DNA of 64,000 nucleotides from assembly GCA_963580285.1 (NCBI GenBank), contig CAUZLF010000738.1, positions 310,001 to 374,000 of the forward strand, in the 5' to 3' direction. Numbering within the stretch: the stretch's first letter is position 1; each line of letters opens with the position of its first letter. The notes beneath the pieces are model-generated. The model worked only from the letters and a program-made list of their open reading frames with translations, had not been told where the DNA came from and searched no databases. This document shows, piece after piece, positions 44,076 through 52,380 of the stretch. The position numbers and the translations under genes were made by a program. Source of the DNA: Lucinisca nassula (taxonomy: Eukaryota > Mollusca > Bivalvia > Lucinida > Lucinidae).

Positions 44076-44730
44076 ACGTCTAGACAATTTTGAAAAGGCT
44101 TTGCGTAGTTTATGGTACCGATAACCCTGATTGAGAAGTTTAGCAGTTAGTTTATTACGAGTGTTGAAGTCGGTTTCATGACTACACACTCTGGCAAATC
44201 AAATTAATTGCGAAATATAAACGCCATAGGATGGCACTCGAGGAACATCACCAGCCAAAAGGACAATTTACAATCTCAAAATGTATGTACACCATCTGTG
44301 TGCCCTCCTGGGTTAAGGTGAAACCGGAAGAAAGAAAAATCAAAATCTTCTCGTTTATCATAAATTTTACAAGAAACAAACTCATCTACAATAGATAGAT
44401 ATAAATCCAAAAACGGAGCCTCGGTATCAGAAGAATTTGCTTTATTTAACTAAGTTCTGTGTGTGTGTGTGGGGGTGGGGGGTGGGTGTAATTTGACTGA
44501 TCCAGCCGTCGAAATAGGTATTGTCAATATTTAATAAATCACCCAAATAATCTAGAAGTTGAGCTTAAAGTTTCAATGATTTCAGAATGGTTTTCAGTAG
44601 AAAGGGACAGCATGAAGTCTCTCTCATAATACAAAAAAAAAAAAAAAAAAAAAAAACAGATCAGCCACAAGGGGTGCGCAATTAGTACCCATCGGAATAC
44701 CCACAACTTGTCAAAATAACTTATCTTCTG
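44076..44730 (-). pseudogene. retroelement P reverse transcriptase fragment
   Basis: Minus-strand pieces in several frames: VVGIPMGTNCAPLVADL (RT motif before the catalytic site, with IPMG in place of the LINE-type VPQG), then a poly-T-expanded stretch, YYERDFMLSLSTENHSEIIE, a degenerate catalytic box (RLFGDLLNIDN where related copies would have Y-x-D-D), NSSDTEAPFLDL, EFVSCKIYDKR, and YGVYISQLI-type sequence. The last parts match the intact ORF at 48175-48756, so this is an older, more complete copy. The RT is not LINE-like. A Penelope-like affinity is possible but unproven. Confidence 0.65.
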
Positions 44731-44734
44731 TAAT

Positions 44735-45335
44735 TTGTTAAGTCTCATCGCCATTGCCACTTTTTCATACACGAAACCTTTACCACTGTCTTTATATCTG
44801 TTATTACAACCACTTTGTCGTTTTCCTCCTCAATGTCTTATGCCTCCTGTGCTGCCTCCTTTGCTAGTTTGTCCGCTATTTCATTACCAGTTATATCTGT
44901 ATGTCCCAGTGTCTATGCTATGTCTGTCCCTACACCTTTCTGTTTCAAGCCATCATTATGCGTTTTAACCTGGTTTACTGTTCCCTTAAATGAGGATGCC
45001 CAGCCCAGGGTAATAAGTCCTAAAGCTGACTGGCTGTCTGAAAAAATCTTCATCCTTTTAATCATTTTCCTTATCATCTCACCCTCAATAAACTGCAATG
45101 CAATGGCTATTGCCACCAGTTCACCAAGAAGAATTGATGCGAACCTGGACACCGGTTTCTTTAGTTCAACCCTTGGCCAGGAAAAACGACACAGGCTCTT
45201 GCAACGCATGGTCCGTTGTTCAATTATTTCCAGCCAATCGTCAATCAAAGGCCATATGCACCTGAAGCCAATGGCTACTTTGGTCGCTGTACCACGCCTG
45301 CGGCAAGGGTTAAAGTTAGGCAAATCCATATACAG
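44735..45335 (-). pseudogene. LINE RNase H domain fragment (second LINE family)
   Basis: The minus-strand frame 44913-45329 contains GELVAIAIALQFIE, MKIFSDSQSALGLITLGWAS (RNase H strand with catalytic Asp) and VNQVKTHNDGLKQKG. After a stop it continues HTDITGNEIADKLAKEAAQE (the final His/Asp motif) and a C-terminal MKKWQWRWDLTNYRR, typical of Jockey/CR1-like ORF2 ends. It is clearly a different family from LINE copies A-D. The plus-strand open frame of 178 codons is just its antisense. Confidence 0.75.
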
Positions 45336-45342
45336 CCAATTT

Positions 45343-45640
45343 GGAGCGTGATAGCTCAGTGGTTAGTGCACTTGCCTCTGATGCTAGAGGTCCCGGGTTC
45401 CATCCCCGGCAGCGGCGATAAAATTTCGGTGTCCGAACACGCTCCATTGGCATCATTTGCAGGGATGAATGTCATAAAGTGCACCGTCCTTCGGATCGGG
45501 ACGATAACTGGAGGCCCCCTGTGCAGGGAGAGCCATCCCCTGTGCAGGTTAAAGATCCCTACCGTAATTGCACGACCCGCAGAAAAAGCGACCGACTGGT
45601 CGGTGATTTCTAAGAGTGCCCTAAAATCACCGTGTCATTC
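45343..45640 (+). mobile_element. tRNA-derived SINE, family F
   Basis: tRNA-like head 45343-45413: A box TAGCTCAGTGG, B box GGGTTCCATCC. Then a central block CCTTCGGATCGGGACGATAA and GGTTAAAGATCCC, typical of invertebrate SINE core domains, and an end near GTGTCATTCTGTC. Not a functional tRNA (no clean acceptor stem). Confidence 0.7.
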
Positions 45641-46930
45641 TGTCAGTCTGTCTGTCCGTCCGTAACCCGTTTGTGAAAATTGGTGATAGTGACTTAACCG
45701 CTTGGAATATTTAAACAATTTTTGGCATACTGATAGATATCAATGAAATCTAACCAATGAACTTGCGAAATATAAAATTCCATTTAGTATAGCCTCGCCG
45801 AGGCGAACAATGTGAAAATTTTCGAACTGCTTCTCCTCGGAAACCGTTAGGCCGATTGAAGTCAAATTTCATATGGAGCCTCTATGGGATGGGGGAAACC
45901 AAAATTTGCTCATGGGGTCCAGGTCACATGACCAAAATGGCCGCCAAGCCATATAGGGTCTGTCTGTCCGTCCGTAACCCGTTTGTGAAAATTGGTGATA
46001 GTCACTTAACCGCTTGGAATATTTAATTAATTTTTGGCATACTGATAGATATCAATGAGATCTAACCAATGAACTTGCGAAATATAAAATTCCATTTAGT
46101 ATAGCCTCGCCGAGGCGAAAAATGTGAAAATTTTCGAACTGCTTCTCCTCGGAAACCGTTGGGCCGATTGAAGTCAAATTTCATATGGAGCCTCTATGGG
46201 ATGGGGGAAACCATAATTTGCTCATGGGGTCCAGGTCACATGACCAAAATGGCCGCCAAGCCATATAGGGTCTGTCTGTCTGTCCGTCCGTCCGTAACCC
46301 ATTTGTGAAAATTGGTGATAGTGACTTAACCGCTTGGAATATTTAAACAATTTTTGGCATACTGATAGATATCAATGAGATCTAACCAATGAACTTGCAA
46401 AATGTTACATTTCATTTAGTATAGCCTCGCGAAGGCGAAAAATGTGAAAATTTTCGAACTGCTTCTCCTCGGAAACCGTTGGGCCGACTGAAGTCAAATT
46501 TCATATGGAGCCTCTATGAGATGGGGGAAACCAAAATTTGCTCATGGGGTCCAGATCACATGACCAAAATGGCCGCCAAGCCATATATGGTAAAAACCCT
46601 TCAAAAATAGTCTTCTCCAGAACCACTGGGCAGATTTCCACGAAACTTGATGAATAGCATTTGGGACGTAGGCCCATCATAAATTGCTAAAATGGTGACC
46701 CTGGGTTGACCTTGACCTTTGTGCCTAGGTCAAACTTTGGCACATATGCTTTTGTATTGGAAAAGTGAGAATGCATTTTATCCTGCAAACGATTCAGAAT
46801 ACAGTACTTAAGTATAAGATATATTTTTGCTCCTTACGATAAGGCGCATGGGGGGGCACCGTTTTAGGTCCAGGTCACATGACCAAAATGGCCGCCATAC
46901 CCATATATGGTAACACTCATAAAGCTTAAA
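45641..46930 (+). repeat. ~312-bp tandem repeat (R12) with GTCCGTCCG
   Basis: About three units starting GTCTGTCTGTCCGTCCGTAA at about 45647, 45958 and 46271. Each contains TGGCATACTGATAGATATCA, CCTCGCCGAGGCG and CATGACCAAAATGGCCGCCA. It is followed by related non-tandem sequence to about 46930. It looks like another composite element without a clear terminus. Confidence 0.6.
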
Positions 46931-47521
46931 GCATTCGGCGGGTCGTGCACTTCAGTTACATGATTACTGTGTATGCTTTCATACTGCAAAACCCGGAGTG
47001 TATGTAATATACACCTGCGGTAATGGTCAAATGTGACCGACGCAGTATCAGAAGATAGATCAGAATACCTGTTATCATGGTCAGAATTGACCGAAAACAG
47101 TATCGGGAGAAAGAATCAGAATCAGAATTGTTACTGGTGACACCTCAAACGACATTCATAGACCAGGAAACAAAAACAAAGAATGCTACCTCCATTTTAA
47201 AAATGCTCATGAGTGCACTTGCGTGGAAAACCGATTTATGGACATCTCGGCCCCGAACAAACTCGGCCCCTGACAAACCCGGCCCCTGACAAACTCGGCC
47301 CCTAGCAAACTCGGCCCCCATTCAACTCGGTCCCTAAAAACTCAGTCCTTAGCAGCATTTAGGTCCTAAAATACAATGTTTTTGTTTCCGAGAATCAATT
47401 TGGAAGGTGGATAGGAAGTTTCACAGAAAGTTTGAGCATATTTATCGTTTTTAATACGAAAACTTATCCACGATAAAAGATCGCGGAAATCCATGCTGTA
47501 ATTGGGACGGTGTTGGAATTG

Positions 47522-47630
47522 AGTGTTTGCTCAAAAACATAGATTGTTAGTACTTATTAGAATCGCCCTGTCAATACGGTTCTAACAAGTATCCAAAATC
47601 TATGTTTATAGCAGAAATAAGATAAAATAT
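47522..47630. repeat. hairpin MITE family M1 copy
   Basis: TTGCTCAAAAACATAGATTG and the inverse AATCTATGTTTATAGCAGAA, with ATTAGAATCGCC / ACGGTTCTAAC at the tip. Confidence 0.6.
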
Positions 47631-47814
47631 ATTCATGTTTCATCTGAAACTTCTCATATTTGGGTGGTGAAAAATTCAATATTTTAGAATAGGCATGTTT
47701 TTTTTTTTGTTTTTTTTTTTATGGGGGGGGGGGAGTGTTTGTTTTTGGTGTTGTTTTTGTGTGCTATTTACATTTCCAGTGTAAAACCAAATGTAAACCT
47801 ATAGAAAACAATAT

Positions 47815-48105
47815 TCGCACCCGCCCATCGGGGCTTGGAGAAATAGTTTGGGCTGCATGATGCTTCCAGGCAGAGCTGAATCTGACCACACACGGGTACT
47901 GGTAAACTGTTTAGAAGGACTAAGCCTGCCCAGGCAAAACGGTTTGAGTCAGATCGTAAATTGCATATAAGCCTTCTGGTTTCATCGGGCGGCAGGGCTT
48001 GAGATGTCATTTCATCTCAATGTCGGGTAAAAGTAGTCCCACAAAATCGGAAGCAACGTCTCCAAAATGACCTAAATAGTGTTGACGGTGTCGTTAAACC
48101 CCAAC
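47815..48105 (+). mobile_element. SINE-like element, family B
   Basis: Plus-strand copy from CGCCCATCGGGGCTTGGAGA to GTGTTGACGGTGTCGTTAAA. Confidence 0.7.
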
Positions 48106-48159
48106 AATATTGTTCATGATATACATGGTTTTCCACGATCTGATAGTGCGTTGGCGACG

Positions 48160-49335
48160 TTCATTTAAGACTTTTTGGATTTACATCTATCTATTGTAGA
48201 CGGATTTGTTTCGTGCAAAATTTATGATAAACGCGATGACTTTGATTTTGAGATTGTAAATTTTCCTTTTTTGGATGGTGATGTTCCTCGTGCGCCATCC
48301 TATGGCGTTTATATTTCGCAATTAATTCGATTTGCAAGAGTGTGTAGTCATGTAACTGACTTCAACACTCGTAATAAATTATTAACGGCTAAACTCCTTA
48401 ATCAGGGTTATCGGTACCATAAACTACGCAAAGCCTTTTCAAAATTTTATAGACGCCATTTTGATTTAATTTCAAAATTCAATATTGGACTTAAATCTCT
48501 TCTGCAACAAGGTCTATCGGAACCCGAATTTTATGGTGACTTAGTATATAAATTCAGAAAAATATATAACCGCAATGACTTCAGCACCCAATTTCGTAAA
48601 ATCATTCTTCGATATAAAAAGATTGGGTACAACATGGATATTATACGACAGACTGCATGCATGGTAGTAAACCCAATCACGGTTGGCAACTTTGCTTCCC
48701 TCTTTAATTGCACGCCGGTGGGTCAGGCCTCAGATTCTATGACGGCTCCAACGTAAAGGCTTATTGAGAATTAGAGAGATCTAATTCAAGGTAATGTTGG
48801 TTGGTGCCTGATGCTCTGTCTCTGGTCGGGCCCATCGGAGTCTAACTGTTGGTTTTCTTTTGCTCCAGTATTTCAGTGGTTTCTTGCTGTCGAGTCCTCA
48901 CCGTTGTCTCACCTCTGTGGTTCTTTGATTTTTGTGTTCACGGAGATGTTGCACTGATGAGTTAGGAGGCCTTCATGCGGACTGAACAAATTATTTGTCT
49001 AAATCGCGACGGAAGTAAGGGCGAGGATTGTGGCCACGTAAAATCGATTTAAGCCCCCCAGTGGAAATCTTCCACTGACCGTTCCAAGGCGGCTCTTCTG
49101 TGGCGATTTATTTATGTTGTTGTGTGTTACTTAGTGTGTGTATCACTTGTGTCTTTTAATTTTGGATGGCCATATGGCCATTTTGTGGGAAAGTAACTGT
49201 CCTTATGGCCTTCCTTTGTTTAGGTTTCCATTATGGTCTGGTCGCTTAATGTTTGTATTTCTTTCCCTTTGGTGTCTTTTATGGGTGGAGTAAGTTAATT
49301 GTATCAATTCCTGATCTTTGTTTTACTTCTACTTT
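48160..49335 (+). mobile_element. retroelement P, 3' half
   Basis: A 5'-truncated copy holding the C-terminal part of the RT-bearing ORF (48160-48756) and a roughly 580-bp 3' UTR that ends TTGTTTTACTTCTACTTT at 49335. The UTR (48960-49335) is the segment repeated at 13601-13991 and 23241-23501. Confidence 0.7.
48175..48756 (+). CDS. C-terminal region of a reverse-transcriptase retroelement ORF (partial)
   Basis: About 193 codons, open from before 48175 to a TAA. It begins DLHLSIVDGFVSCKIYDKRD and continues FDFEIVNFPFLDGDVPRAPS, YGVYISQLIRFARVCSHVTD, then a Lys/Tyr-rich helical part (GYRYHKLRKAFSKFYRRHFD, GLSEPEFYGDLVYKFRKIYN) and TACMVVNPITVGNFASLFNC. From memory this sequence is common downstream of an RT domain in corals and molluscs; in this window it follows RT motifs in the fragment at 44076-44730. 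The role is inferred to be the RT thumb/connection region. It is cleaner than the other copy, so possibly younger. No endonuclease is seen. Confidence 0.6.
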   Translation: MDLHLSIVDGFVSCKIYDKRDDFDFEIVNFPFLDGDVPRAPSYGVYISQLIRFARVCSHVTDFNTRNKLLTAKLLNQGYRYHKLRKAFSKFYRRHFDLISKFNIGLKSLLQQGLSEPEFYGDLVYKFRKIYNRNDFSTQFRKIILRYKKIGYNMDIIRQTACMVVNPITVGNFASLFNCTPVGQASDSMTAPT

Positions 49336-49431
49336 ACACTGGAAATGTAAATATTACGAAAACACTCCTATATAAATACATTGTCAATTTGTTTTGGCCA
49401 AAAATGGAAATTTTGAGATGAAAAATTGTGA

Positions 49432-49697
49432 TATTTTTCTTATTTTTGCTCGAAAAATAGATTACGGGGCTCGATAGAACCGCCTCGACGGTTCTATCGC
49501 GCCTCGACGGTTCTATCGGGTACTCACAATCTGTTTTTGGAGCAGATATAAGAAAAGTAATGTTTTTAGAAAGAAACTTAATTTTTCTGCCGTTCATGAA
49601 AGTATGAATGACAGCGTAGCGCTAGCAAAGTTTATATGAACCCCTTCGGAGTTAAGTTACTTTGCAGGCGATCCGCTGCTTACATACTTTCATGATT
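49432..49697. repeat. hairpin MITEs, families M1 and M2
   Basis: 49432-49560: M1 arms (TTGCTCGAAAAATAGATTAC and inverse) with a duplicated CGCCTCGACGGTTCTATCG at the tip. 49577-49697: M2 foldback (TTTTTCTGCCGTTCATGAAA and inverse). Confidence 0.55.
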
Positions 49698-49892
49698 TGT
49701 TTTTGTTTTGAGGTTTTACGTCCCCGTCAACACTGTAAAAGTCATTTTGGAGACGTTGCTTCCAATTTTGTGGGACTTTTACCCGACATTGAGATGAAAT
49801 GACATCTCAAGCCCAGCCACCCAATGAAACTGATAGGGTTTATAAGCATGGACGGGCCCGACTCACACCGCTTTGCCCGGGCAGGCTTGGTT
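49697..49892 (-). mobile_element. SINE-like element, family B (truncated)
   Basis: From GTTTTGAGGTTTTACGTCCC to CGGGCAGGCTTGGTTC; the head end is missing. Confidence 0.65.
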
Positions 49893-50276
49893 CAATTTTT
49901 GTAAGTGCCAACAGAACATACTACTAGTCTCAGGTGGTAGAGATGAAATTACATGCCAGTCGATCAAGTAGTTTATTAATTACATCGGAAGGTGAGTGAC
50001 AGTGGACCCACAGCAGCGGTTCAATCAACGGCATTAAGTTCATTTAACTCATGTGAGATGGGTTACTCATAATTTCATCAAAATGAGTTCAAAAGGTAAT
50101 TAGGCATATGTACATTAAAAATATGTGTAATAGTTTGGTAATAAGTCAGTTCCAACACTAATATATACGTATTCTAATTTTAGGGGCCGAGTTTGTCAGG
50201 GGCCGAGTTTGTAGGGGCCGAGTTTGTCAGGGGCCGAGTTTGTTAGGGGCCGAGATGTCCTGTCACCGGAAAACCG

Positions 50277-50801
50277 GACTTACCATTCCTCAATACACGT
50301 TTTATCGTTGGCTTTATTGACATGCGCTGATACTGATCACATGACAGCAGTCTATGTTCAACTGATAATGTCGTTGCTATTTGACGGTCGGAGTACCGAC
50401 CTGCAAATAGAAAATGAAGATTGTAGCGGCGTGTTTTCGGTGCGTTGAATAAATGTCAACCTTAAATGTGAGCTGAAATGTACAGTTGTTCAGAATATCG
50501 ACAAATTTCTAGAAAAGCAACCCATTATATACCCATTATATACCAAATTATATGAATAATGGCGCCTGAATAATCATAAAATATGCTTATAAAAAGTGTG
50601 TTTTTGTTGTTAGAAGAAAAAATACTTTATTAGAAATGGTCTATTTTTGAACATCTGCTTCTCCATAGTCCTTCCTAGGAAACATTCAGTTTTTAAATCA
50701 GCCTGAAGTATATTCCGTGTCCTGACAACGACGAGAATCAGTTTTTCCAAAATCTGCCATAACATCATATCCATCCTTTTAAACACCCACCGAAAGGTTA
50801 T
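50277..50801. other. no gene seen
   Basis: AT-rich flank between the iteron element and the Gypsy LTR; a short duplication TATACCCATTATATACC at 50525-50545. Nothing else recognised. Confidence 0.35.
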
Positions 50802-51038
50802 TGTAGAAAATCTGATACTCACCGATTACAGTGGCCTGTGGTCGCTAGTAGTGAGTCGTCTTGTGTCTTCTTGGGTGGATAGCCTTGGATGCTTCAGCTA
50901 ACGGAATAGTACGTCGTTCGCCAAAGCCATAGAAATCCCAAGAGACCCCTGTAGAGGAAAACGTGTCAGCTTCCGGTTTTGGTTAGTCCGGTCATGGTGT
51001 GGTGCGGTAAAACGGAATACCGAACTGAAAGTCCTACA
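50802..51038 (-). repeat. probable 3' LTR of the Gypsy element
   Basis: On the minus strand it starts TGTAGGACTTTCAG directly after a polypurine tract and can end at CTACA (50802-50806), giving short TGTAG...CTACA inverted ends and 237 bp. The partner LTR is outside the window, so the right limit cannot be verified by comparison. Confidence 0.5.
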
Positions 51039-51056
51039 CTCCTCCCCCTTTTCTTT
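51039..51056 (-). promoter_or_regulatory. polypurine tract of the Gypsy element
   Basis: Minus-strand AAAGAAAAGGGGGAGGAG immediately before TGTAGGAC. This is the expected primer for plus-strand DNA synthesis at the 3' LTR border. Confidence 0.65.
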
Positions 51057-51159
51057 CAAAGAGTCCTGCCAATCTCCCCTCCATATCAGCAGCAGGATTA
51101 TGCGGGGTTAAACACCTAGTGAGATCTATGCGGGGACAAACCCCTGTTGAGGTCAGGAG

Positions 51160-52380
51160 CTACTGGTACAGCCGTTGGCCATTGGTCACAGTGACCGCCA
51201 ACAGCTCCCTCAATGACACTCCTCTGCAACGAGCAACGGTTTTGGCTACATCTCCCAAGTAGGCCGGTGTGTTCACCTGGTTGTTTCTGTCAACTGGCAT
51301 ATATGGCGAGTCTGTCTCCAGTAGGATCCTGTCGTTTGGTACATACTTCAGGGCATCTAGTTGAGCATCAGTGTAGGCAGTAACTCTTGCGGTGAACCCA
51401 AAATAGCAATTGGGAAAATCTTCCAACCAATTCTCCACATCACTTTGGAGACCTGTGAAGCAGTGTAGGTGAATTTTCTGGTTTACTGGGCATGCCTTCC
51501 GAACATACTGCAGAGCCGCCATGAGGACGTCAGAACAATGCCGATTAGAGGATCCCCTAAGGTGAAGGACCAGCACCTTACTAGGGTGACAAAGAGTCAG
51601 TAGTTGTTTGAAGACTTTGTCCTGCTCAGCCCACAGATAATCTGGCTCGGTTCTGTCTAAACCAATCTCTCCCAGAGCAGCCACTAATGGGTTGGAATCT
51701 AGAAGGGTTTTCAAAGTATCCAAGTAACTTTGTGTACATTGGGAAACCTTCTTCGGGTGCAGTCCAACAGCTATTTTCCACCTGCCATCCATCAGAGGGA
51801 GTGTTAATTTTGTCTCGGGGTCACAGAAAACCATAACTCCACCGATCAGGTTTACGGGATTAGAAGGCGCATGAGGAAGGGAGTATTCCAGGATATCATC
51901 AACTGTCACTGCTGTAACATCATCAACACCTAACTTCCTAGCTGTCCTGTCGAGGTGGAAATGACTATCAAAAGCAGCGGGGAAATTAACTTCTGAGGTG
52001 TAAGTGGCACTTCTCAGTGTTCTTCCATCTTGTTCATTTTCAACTGTGACCCTGAGTGGTGATGGCGGATATACGGTGATAACACCTCTGCGGTCTCTTG
52101 GGACCAAATTTTCCACAATACAGAGGGAGTCTGCACCTGTGTGGTGTGGGACATCTTCGGAACCAATTTCTTCAGTGTTCCCAACTGTTGGGAGTGGTTC
52201 TTCCACGGGGCATCTAAGAGATGGTTCCCCAGGCCTTCCAGCGGATGTGGTTGTATGTAGTGGTTCTTCAATGGGTGTTCTGCGGGGAATTTCCCCAAAA
52301 CTGTGTCCAGCATCATAGGTGAGGTGAAATTCTGTCCTCTCAGCATCTGTCAATTGGCCCAATAAAAATACAAGTATTCT
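51160..52380 (-). CDS. Gypsy ORF3, C-terminal part: TatD-family metal-dependent nuclease domain
   Basis: About 400 codons, reading in the same frame as the upstream ORF part across a single TAG at 52381-52383. After a linker of about 125 residues, a TatD domain runs from AAFDSHFHLDR to the end. Metal-site residues expected for the family are present: H134 and H136 (SHFHLD), E232 (LGEIGLDR), H267 (VLHLRGSS), H300 (HLHCFTG) and D351 (LLETDSPYMP). Family knowledge: TatD/TATDN proteins are amidohydrolase-fold DNases/exonucleases. It is transcribed in the element's direction, between the integrase and the 3' LTR, the place env occupies in retroviruses. It may process element DNA or RNA-DNA hybrids, which is inference. 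An independently captured host TATDN2-like gene is the likely origin. Confidence 0.8.
   Translation of the reverse strand, partial: RILVFLLGQLTDAERTEFHLTYDAGHSFGEIPRRTPIEEPLHTTTSAGRPGEPSLRCPVEEPLPTVGNTEEIGSEDVPHHTGADSLCIVENLVPRDRRGVITVYPPSPLRVTVENEQDGRTLRSATYTSEVNFPAAFDSHFHLDRTARKLGVDDVTAVTVDDILEYSLPHAPSNPVNLIGGVMVFCDPETKLTLPLMDGRWKIAVGLHPKKVSQCTQSYLDTLKTLLDSNPLVAALGEIGLDRTEPDYLWAEQDKVFKQLLTLCHPSKVLVLHLRGSSNRHCSDVLMAALQYVRKACPVNQKIHLHCFTGLQSDVENWLEDFPNCYFGFTARVTAYTDAQLDALKYVPNDRILLETDSPYMPVDRNNQVNTPAYLGDVAKTVARCRGVSLRELLAVTVTNGQRLYQ

Larger units (their letters stand above)
47225..50276. mobile_element. candidate TIR element bounded by 16-bp iteron arrays
   Basis: The left edge has GGACATCTCGGCCCC followed by at least six CTCGGCCCCTGACAAA-type iterons (47239-47365). 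The right edge has the inverse, five GGGGCCGAGTTTGTCA-type iterons ending GGGGCCGAGATGTCC (50186-50260). GGAAAACCG lies just outside both edges (47225-47233 and 50268-50276) in direct orientation and may be a 9-bp target duplication. The interior (about 2.8 kb) holds other inserted elements and no transposase, so it would be non-autonomous. Confidence 0.5.

Noticed and set aside
44815..45351. 178-codon plus-strand open frame with a hydrophobic stretch
   Set aside because: It is the exact antisense of a LINE RNase H domain.
45343..45413. tRNA-like sequence with good A and B boxes
   Set aside because: The acceptor stem does not close and a SINE core follows.
48940..48995. CACTGATGAG ... CTGAAC in the retroelement P 3' UTR looks hammerhead-like
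   Set aside because: A15.1 is C, and the sequences that should form stem I do not pair; no cleavage triplet in place.
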